A stretch of DNA of 5,399 bases from an uncultured Eubacteriales bacterium (GTDB lineage: Bacteria > Bacillota_A > Clostridia > Oscillospirales > Oscillospiraceae), in NCBI GenBank assembly GCA_900556015.1, contig USNH01000084.1:1-5399 (forward strand), written 5' to 3'. Shown one piece after another: positions 1 through 5,399 of this stretch (positions are counted from its first letter, which is position 1; the number at the start of each line of letters is the position of its first letter). The translations under genes were made by a program, and so were the position numbers. The notes beneath the pieces were generated by a model. It worked only from the letters and a program-made list of their open reading frames with translations. It was not told the DNA's origin and ran no database searches.

Positions 1-6
1 GCTCCT

Positions 7-1122
7 ATGATGAAATTTACCTGTGAAAAGGCCCTGCTGCAGAGCGCCGCGGCCGTGGCCAGCCGCACCGTGGCCCCCAAGAGCTCCATCCCCGCGCTGG
101 AGGGTATTTTGCTGGAGTGCGAGGACGTGCTGCGGCTGTCCGGCTACAACATGCAGACCGGCATCCGCACCACCCTGGACGCGGACATCGGCGAGACGGG
201 CCGCATCGTGCTGAACGCACGGCTGTTCGGCGAGATGATCCGCCGCCTGCCCGACGATGTGGTGGTGTTTGACGCGGACGAGAAGTACAACGTGCGCCTG
301 ACCTGCGGCGACGCCAGCTTTGAGCTGCCCGGCCTCAGCGCCGACGATTACCCCGACCTGCCGGAGGTGGACGACCAGTACTCCGTCACGCTGGAGCAGC
401 GGACGCTGAAGGCCATGATCCAGCAGACCAGCTTTGCCGTGTCCGTCAACGAGACGCGGCCCATCCACACCGGCGAGCTGTTCGAGATCAGCGACGCGGG
501 ACTGACGGTGGTGGCGGTGGACGGCTTCCGCTTGGCGCTGCGACGCGAGCCGCTGGAGCATATCGACGGCGGCGCGTTCCGCTTTGTCGCCCCCGGCGCG
601 GCGCTGAACGAGGTGGAGAAAATCTGCGCCGACACGGACGAGATGATCCACGTGATCCAGGGCAAGCGGCATCTGATGTTCGAGGCCGGAACGACCCAGC
701 TCATTTGCCGGAGGCTGGAGGGCGAGTTTTTGGACTACAGGAACGCCATCCCCATGAACCACCCCATCGCCATCGAGGTGGACAACAAGGTGATGCTGGA
801 GAGTCTTGACCGCGTGTCCGTGGTCATCAGCGAGAAGCTGAAAAGCCCGGTGCGCTGCGTGTTCGGCGAGGAACGGGTGTTTATGTCCGCCCGCACCGGC
901 AACGGCGAGGCAAAGGACATCTGCCCCGTCCGGGGAGATGGACAGAATCTGGAGATCGGCTTTAACAACCGCTATCTGATGGACGCGCTGCGGTATGCCC
1001 CGGCGGACAAGGTGAAGATCGAGCTGAACACAGGGGTCTCCCCTGCCATTATCGTCCCTGTGGAGGGCGAGGAGAACTTCCTTTATATGGTATTGCCTGT
1101 ACGGCTGAAGAGCGCGGAGTAA
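7..1122 (+). CDS. dnaN: DNA polymerase III subunit beta (sliding clamp)
   Basis: This gene encodes the ring-shaped beta clamp, a homodimer that encircles DNA, tethers the replicative polymerase and serves as a docking platform for other replication and repair proteins. The 371 residues match the usual length (366-378) and fit three repeated clamp domains at about 1-125, 130-250 and 255-371. Visible family features are the MKFTCEKALL start, an ETRPIHTGELFEI stretch at the start of the second domain's core, the VDGFRLALRR motif (D172 to L176 from the first ATG, equivalent to the DGHRLA segment of E. coli beta that lines the partner-binding cleft), and the C-terminal YMVLPVRL, which completes that cleft. 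Two ATG codons stand in tandem at 7 and 10. Homologues normally begin MKFT, so 10 may be the true start; the Shine-Dalgarno is outside the window and cannot decide. The gene ends with TAA, 6 nt before yaaA. Identification is secure. Confidence 0.97.
   Translation: MMKFTCEKALLQSAAAVASRTVAPKSSIPALEGILLECEDVLRLSGYNMQTGIRTTLDADIGETGRIVLNARLFGEMIRRLPDDVVVFDADEKYNVRLTCGDASFELPGLSADDYPDLPEVDDQYSVTLEQRTLKAMIQQTSFAVSVNETRPIHTGELFEISDAGLTVVAVDGFRLALRREPLEHIDGGAFRFVAPGAALNEVEKICADTDEMIHVIQGKRHLMFEAGTTQLICRRLEGEFLDYRNAIPMNHPIAIEVDNKVMLESLDRVSVVISEKLKSPVRCVFGEERVFMSARTGNGEAKDICPVRGDGQNLEIGFNNRYLMDALRYAPADKVKIELNTGVSPAIIVPVEGEENFLYMVLPVRLKSAE
1116..1119 (+). promoter_or_regulatory. Shine-Dalgarno for yaaA, inside the dnaN end
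   Basis: GGAG lies in the last codons of dnaN, 9 nt before the ATG at 1129. This spacing supports 1129 over the second in-frame ATG at 1138, which would be 18 nt away. Because the site lies inside dnaN, translation of the two genes is probably coupled. Confidence 0.6.
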
Positions 1123-1128
1123 ACAAAT

Positions 1129-1344
1129 ATGAAAACAATGACCATTACAACCGAATATATCAAGCTCCAGGATCTTCTGAAGCTGGCCAACGCCGTGGAG
1201 ACCGGGGGCGAAGCCAAGGAGTGCGTCCAGAGCGGCGAAGTACAGGTCAACGGCGAGGTGTGCACCATGCGGGGCAAGAAGATCCGCCCCGGAGATGTGG
1301 TAACCTTCCGGGGACAGGAATACGCGGCGGCCTATGCGGATTGA
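1129..1344 (+). CDS. yaaA: S4 domain RNA-binding protein, YaaA (RlbA) family
   Basis: This is a 71-residue protein made almost entirely of one S4 RNA-binding fold. Residues about 11-60 carry the pattern [12 protein letters not shown], then [18 protein letters not shown], the basic RGKKI and PGDVV, as in S4 modules of ribosomal and RNA-modifying proteins. The length equals that of Bacillus subtilis YaaA (71 residues, also called RlbA), which sits at the same place between dnaN and recF. That family is associated with the ribosome or its maturation; the exact role here is inferred from the family. It is unrelated to the E. coli peroxide-stress protein that is also named YaaA. The start at 1129 is preferred from the GGAG 9 nt upstream; the ATG at 1138 would give 68 residues and still keep the whole domain. 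The last 11 nt overlap recF in another frame, indicating coupled translation. Confidence 0.92.
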   Translation: MKTMTITTEYIKLQDLLKLANAVETGGEAKECVQSGEVQVNGEVCTMRGKKIRPGDVVTFRGQEYAAAYAD

Positions 1345-2434
1345 CGGGTTAAGCCTGGATTTTTTCCGTAATTACGTTCATTTAGACGCTGCTTTTGACC
1401 CGAATATCAATGTGATCTACGGTGACAACGCCCAGGGAAAGACGAATCTGCTGGAGGCGGTGGCCTATCTCTCCGGCGTCAGCCATCGGGCCAGATATGA
1501 CCGGGAGCTGATCCAATTCGGTGTGGATCACGCCTTTTTGAAGGGAAATGTGTTTGCCAGAGAGCGGGACTTTTTGCTGGAGGCGGAGCTGCACCGGGGG
1601 GCGCGGCGGGTGCTGCGGTCTAACGGCGTCAAGCTGAAAAACGGCGGCGAGCTGTCCGGTATTTTTCAAAGCGTGCTGTTTTGCCCGGAGGACCTGTATC
1701 TGATCCGGGAAGGAGCCGCCGCCCGGCGGGGCTTTCTGGATGACTGCATCTGCCAGCTTCGGCCCCGGTACGCCCTGGCGCTGGCGGAGTATAAGCGGCT
1801 CCACGAGCACAAGACCCGCATTTTGAGAGACAGCGAGGAAAAGCCCTCCCTGCTGGACGCGTTGGACGAGTTTTCCATGAGCATGGCCAAGGCAGGAGCG
1901 CTGCTGATCCATTACCGGGCGCACTTTATCAAGCGGCTGTGTCAGGCGGCCCCGGCCATTCACGGGGACTTTTCCGGAGGCCGGGAACGGCTTACCTTAC
2001 GTTATGAAACGGTGTCTACGGTGACAGACCCAGAGGCTGGACCGCAGGTGATCTTCCAGCAGCTTTTACAGCATCAGGAGGAGCACCGGGCGGCGGAGAT
2101 CGCCAGCCGGCAATGTCTGTCCGGCCCTCATAAGGACGATTTACTGGTGAAGATCGACGGGCAGGCCGCGAAAAGCTACGCCTCACAGGGGCAGACCCGG
2201 ACGGCGGCTCTCTCCTTGAAGCTGGCGGCCCGGGAGATCTTTCAGCAGGACACCGGGGAGTATCCGGTGCTGCTGCTGGACGATGTGCTTTCGGAGCTGG
2301 ACCCCCGGCGGCAGGAATACGTGCTCAACCGCATCAGCGGCGGGCAGGTGTTCATTACCTGCTGTGAAAACGACCGGCTGGACACGCTGCAGGGCGGCAG
2401 GGTGTTCCATATCCGGGACGGGGAGGTGCTGTGA
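1334..2434 (+). CDS. recF: DNA replication and repair protein RecF
   Basis: RecF is an SMC/ABC-type ATPase that acts with RecO and RecR to load RecA on single-stranded gaps at stalled forks. The 366 residues match the family (B. subtilis about 370). Visible motifs in order are the N-terminal LSLDFFRNY strand; Walker A GDNAQGKT at residues 30-37, followed by NLLEA; the RecF-typical LSGPHKDDL at 262-270; the ABC signature SQGQ at 284-287; Walker B LLLDD at 313-317; and the D-loop LSELD at 319-323. All ATPase motifs are intact. The start codon lies inside the end of yaaA (11-nt overlap). The nearest purine-rich stretch, CAGGAA at 1315-1320, is rather far from the ATG (about 15 nt), so initiation probably depends on coupling to yaaA. 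Codon use is less GC-biased than in gyrB: 12 of 17 Phe codons are TTT, and several TTA Leu codons occur. The stop TGA directly abuts the remB ATG. Confidence 0.97.
   Translation: MRIDGLSLDFFRNYVHLDAAFDPNINVIYGDNAQGKTNLLEAVAYLSGVSHRARYDRELIQFGVDHAFLKGNVFARERDFLLEAELHRGARRVLRSNGVKLKNGGELSGIFQSVLFCPEDLYLIREGAAARRGFLDDCICQLRPRYALALAEYKRLHEHKTRILRDSEEKPSLLDALDEFSMSMAKAGALLIHYRAHFIKRLCQAAPAIHGDFSGGRERLTLRYETVSTVTDPEAGPQVIFQQLLQHQEEHRAAEIASRQCLSGPHKDDLLVKIDGQAAKSYASQGQTRTAALSLKLAAREIFQQDTGEYPVLLLDDVLSELDPRRQEYVLNRISGGQVFITCCENDRLDTLQGGRVFHIRDGEVL
2422..2428 (+). promoter_or_regulatory. Shine-Dalgarno for remB, inside the recF end
   Basis: GGAGGTG is a strong anti-16S match placed within the final codons of recF, 6-8 nt before the ATG at 2435. 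It fixes the remB start at the first ATG rather than the in-frame ATG at 2456, and together with the TGAATG junction suggests that ribosomes finishing recF reinitiate directly. Confidence 0.75.
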
Positions 2435-2698
2435 ATGGGCTATCTGCACATCGGCATGAACGTGATGGTAGACCCCCGGCGGGTCATCGGCATATTTGAC
2501 CTGGACAACACCTCTACCTCAAAGCTCACCCGCCGGTTTTTGGACGGCGCGGAGAAGGAGGGCGTGGTGCAGTCCGCCTGCGAGGACATCCCGAGATCCT
2601 TCGTGGTGTGCGACCACCCCTATCACCGGCAGATCATCTATCTATCGCAGTTAAATTCCCAGACGCTTTTGAAGCGGGCGCAAGGAAAAGGAGAATAG
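2435..2698 (+). CDS. remB: RemB/YaaB-like DUF370 DNA-binding regulator
   Basis: This small protein (87 residues) belongs to the DUF370 family, which holds RemA and RemB. In B. subtilis these regulators promote expression of extracellular-matrix (biofilm) genes, and RemA is known to form ring-like oligomers that bind DNA. The sequence shows the family layout: the YLHIG start, a RRVIGIFDLDNTS core at about 16-28, a charged helix RRFLDGAEKEG, the PRSFVVC strand at about 54-60, and the C-terminal IYLSQLNSQTLLKRAQ. B. subtilis yaaB/remB occupies exactly this position between recF and gyrB, which makes RemB more likely than RemA, whose gene normally lies elsewhere, next to gmk. Regulatory targets in this organism are unknown; a matrix role is only inferred. 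The start at 2435 is supported by the GGAGGTG site and by the conserved N-terminal motif. The gene has rare-for-the-region codons (TTA, CTA, TCA), like recF and unlike gyrB. Confidence 0.9.
   Translation: MGYLHIGMNVMVDPRRVIGIFDLDNTSTSKLTRRFLDGAEKEGVVQSACEDIPRSFVVCDHPYHRQIIYLSQLNSQTLLKRAQGKGE
2688..2693 (+). promoter_or_regulatory. Shine-Dalgarno for gyrB
   Basis: AAGGAG lies in the final codons of remB, 8 nt before the gyrB ATG at 2702. Spacing and sequence are near ideal and support 2702 as the start. Confidence 0.75.
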
Positions 2699-2701
2699 CA
2701 C

Positions 2702-4636
2702 ATGGCAGAACTGGAAAGACCCGTGGTGGACACGGAATACAACGCATCGGAAATTCAGGTGCTGGAGGGGCTGGAGGCCGTCCGCAAGCGGCCCGGTATG
2801 TATATCGGCTCGACCAGCGCCAGCGGCTTGCACCACCTGGTCTATGAGATCGTGGACAACGCCATCGACGAGGCGCTGGCGGGCTACTGCACGGACATCA
2901 CCGTGACCATCAACCCCGGCGACACCATCACCGTCACCGACAATGGCCGCGGCATCCCCGTGGACATCCAGGCCCAGACGGGCCGGCCCGCGCTGGAGGT
3001 GGTGTTCACCGTGCTCCACGCCGGCGGCAAGTTCGGCGGCGGAGGCTATAAGGTCTCCGGCGGATTGCACGGCGTGGGCGCAAGCGTGGTGAACGCCCTG
3101 AGCGAGTGGCTGACGGTGCAGGTACACAAGGACGGCAAGATCTACGAGATGGGCTTCTCCCGCGGCAATATCACCCAGGAGATGAAGGTCGTGGGCGAGA
3201 CGGATCACACCGGCACAACGGTGACGTTCAAGCCCGACGGGCAGATGTTCGACACGCTGGAATACGACTATGAGACGCTGCACACCCGTATGCGGGAGCA
3301 GGCGTTTCTGAACGCGGGGCTGCGGATCACCATCACCGACGCACGGCCCGGCAAGGAGCAGTCGGAGACCATGCGCTACGAGGGCGGCATCCGGGAGTTC
3401 GTCACGTTCATCAACCGCAACAAGACGCCCCTCCACGAGGAGGTCATCTATCTCTCCGGCGCGAAGGGCGACAGCACCGCCGAGATCGCCATGCAGTACA
3501 ACGACGGCTATAACGAGACGCTGGTGTCCTTCGCCAACGACATCCACACGCCGGAGGGCGGTATGCACGAGACGGGCTTCAAGGCGGCCCTGACCCGCGT
3601 GCTCAACGCCTACGGCATGAAGTACGGCCTCATCAAGGAGGGCGACAAGGTCTCCGGCGAGGACGTGCGGGAGGGCATCACCGCCGTCATCTCCGTGAAG
3701 CTGACGGAGGCACAGTTCGAGGGGCAGACCAAGGCCAAGCTGGGCAACGCCCACATCCGCACGCTGGTGGACGGCATCGTCAACGACCAGCTGGCGGTGT
3801 ATCTGGAGGAGCATCCGGCGGTGGCCCGCACCATTTTGGACAAGGCCATGACCGCCAACCGCGCCCGCGAGGCCGCACGAAAGGCCCGTGAGTCCATCCG
3901 CCGCAAGACGGTGCTGGGCGGCGCGGCCATGCCGGATAAGCTGCGGGACTGCAACGAGAATAACCCCGAGCTGACGGAGCTGTATATCGTGGAGGGCGAC
4001 TCCGCAGGCGGCAGCGCCACTCAGGGGCGCGACAGCCGCTTCCAGGCCATCCTCCCCCTGTGGGGCAAGATGCTGAACGTGGAGAAGGCCCGCGTGGACA
4101 AGGTCTACGGCAACGACAAGCTCCAGCCCGTCATCATCGCCCTGGGCGCGGGTATCGGCGAGGAGTTCGACGAGAACAAGCTGCGCTATCACAAGGTCAT
4201 CATCATGGCCGATGCCGATGTGGACGGCGCGCACATCCGCACGCTGCTGCTGACGTTTTTCTTCCGCTATATGCGGCCTCTCATCGAGGAGGGGTACGTC
4301 TACTCCGCCGTGCCGCCGCTCTATAAGCTGACCCGGGGCAAGACCACCCGCGTGGCCTACTCCGATGAGGAACGCGACCGCGTCTCCGCCGAGATGCGGG
4401 GCGACAATCCCAACGTGAAGATCGACATCAGCCGGTTCAAGGGCCTGGGCGAGATGAACCCCCACGAGCTGTGGGAGACCACCATGGACCCCACCACCCG
4501 CACGCTGCGGCGCATCACGCTGGACGACGCGGTGAAGGCCGACGCCACGTTCACGGTGCTCATGGGCGAGAAGGTCGAGCCCCGGAAGGAGTTTATCGAG
4601 CGCAAAGCACAGTACGCTGTGAATCTGGATTATTAA
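2702..4636 (+). CDS. gyrB: DNA gyrase subunit B
   Basis: GyrB is the ATPase subunit of gyrase, which introduces negative supercoils as an A2B2 complex. At 644 residues it has the Gram-positive length and lacks the insert of E. coli GyrB. The GHKL ATPase domain shows E49 (catalytic, E. coli E42) and N53 in the [11 protein letters not shown] helix, D80 in TDNGRGIP (E. coli D73) and the ATP-lid glycines GGLHGVG at 120-126. The transducer domain carries the QTK loop at 342-344. The TOPRIM domain has EGDSAGG at 431-437 and the metal-binding DADVD at 504-508. The tail [20 protein letters not shown] is typical. The RYKGLGE-type tail does not separate GyrB from ParE, but the gyrA neighbour and locus favour GyrB. 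Oddities: K143 stands where E. coli has R136 (a coumarin contact), and W454 where E. coli has K447. Codons are strongly GC-biased (16 of 19 Phe are TTC; no TTA, CTA or TCA), consistent with high expression. The gene follows remB by 3 nt. Confidence 0.98.
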   Translation: MAELERPVVDTEYNASEIQVLEGLEAVRKRPGMYIGSTSASGLHHLVYEIVDNAIDEALAGYCTDITVTINPGDTITVTDNGRGIPVDIQAQTGRPALEVVFTVLHAGGKFGGGGYKVSGGLHGVGASVVNALSEWLTVQVHKDGKIYEMGFSRGNITQEMKVVGETDHTGTTVTFKPDGQMFDTLEYDYETLHTRMREQAFLNAGLRITITDARPGKEQSETMRYEGGIREFVTFINRNKTPLHEEVIYLSGAKGDSTAEIAMQYNDGYNETLVSFANDIHTPEGGMHETGFKAALTRVLNAYGMKYGLIKEGDKVSGEDVREGITAVISVKLTEAQFEGQTKAKLGNAHIRTLVDGIVNDQLAVYLEEHPAVARTILDKAMTANRAREAARKARESIRRKTVLGGAAMPDKLRDCNENNPELTELYIVEGDSAGGSATQGRDSRFQAILPLWGKMLNVEKARVDKVYGNDKLQPVIIALGAGIGEEFDENKLRYHKVIIMADADVDGAHIRTLLLTFFFRYMRPLIEEGYVYSAVPPLYKLTRGKTTRVAYSDEERDRVSAEMRGDNPNVKIDISRFKGLGEMNPHELWETTMDPTTRTLRRITLDDAVKADATFTVLMGEKVEPRKEFIERKAQYAVNLDY

Positions 4637-4641
4637 GGAGG
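4635..4641 (+). promoter_or_regulatory. Shine-Dalgarno for gyrA, overlapping the gyrB stop
   Basis: AAGGAGG overlaps the gyrB TAA stop and sits 10 nt before the gyrA ATG at 4652. It is the strongest ribosome binding site in the window. It fits coupled, roughly stoichiometric synthesis of the two gyrase subunits; stoichiometry is an inference. Confidence 0.8.
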
Positions 4642-4651
4642 GCTGGAATCT

Positions 4652-5399
<748 letters not shown>

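Noticed and set aside
1..1130. Search for DnaA boxes or an origin near dnaN
   Set aside because: The locus usually neighbours oriC, but no TTATCCACA-like cluster is visible here, and only 6 nt upstream of dnaN are included. Any origin must lie outside the window.
1341..1373. Possible promoter at the yaaA/recF junction (TTGACG at 1341)
   Set aside because: The -35-like hexamer has no acceptable -10 box at 16-18 nt; the nearest AT-rich hexamer is about 21 nt away. The match is more simply the coding sequence of recF.
1382..1963. A 193-residue minus-strand open frame opposite recF
   Set aside because: It lies wholly within recF, whose ATPase motifs are intact, and shows no family motif. It is a shadow of GC-biased coding sequence.
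2471..2485. Perfect inverted repeat GACCC-CCGGC-GGGTC near the start of remB
   Set aside because: The stem is only 5 bp, lies within the coding sequence and is not followed by a T run, so it is not a terminator. Such repeats are expected by chance in GC-rich DNA.

Overview
This window is a conserved chromosomal housekeeping segment, the replication and gyrase cluster usually found just downstream of dnaA and oriC in Firmicutes. All genes lie on the + strand, in the order dnaN - yaaA (S4 domain) - recF - remB - gyrB - gyrA. The right edge cuts gyrA after 249 codons. dnaN is complete, but its ribosome binding site and any dnaA/oriC sequence lie outside the left edge. Gene order and protein features (a GyrB of 644 residues without the proteobacterial insert, a 71-residue S4 protein, a DUF370/RemB protein between recF and gyrB) point to a Firmicute. 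The GC-rich third codon positions and the style of the gyrase sequences (for example [15 protein letters not shown] in GyrA) suggest a GC-rich clostridial lineage, perhaps a gut Oscillospiraceae-type bacterium. The family-level placement is an inference and was not tested.

Layout: dnaN (7-1122) is followed after 6 nt by yaaA (1129-1344). yaaA overlaps recF (1334-2434) by 11 nt. The recF stop abuts the remB start (TGAATG, remB 2435-2698). gyrB (2702-4636) starts 3 nt after remB, and gyrA (4652 onward) starts 15 nt after gyrB. No gap is long enough for a clear terminator or promoter, so the six genes look like one transcription unit with extensive translational coupling. No stretch over 300 nt lacks a gene. 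I see no tRNA, rRNA, mobile element, CRISPR array or attachment site.

How the genes work together: the sliding clamp (DnaN) gives the replicative polymerase processivity. RecF helps load RecA at gaps left by stalled forks. GyrB and GyrA form the A2B2 gyrase that removes positive supercoils ahead of forks. The S4 protein is a likely RNA or ribosome binding factor, and RemB is a small DNA-binding regulator; both are conserved passengers of this locus.

I found no previously undescribed system. The points worth a second look are residue-level: an Ala at the main fluoroquinolone-contact position of GyrA, a Trp and a Lys at known drug-related positions of GyrB, and a sharp change in codon use between recF/remB and gyrB.
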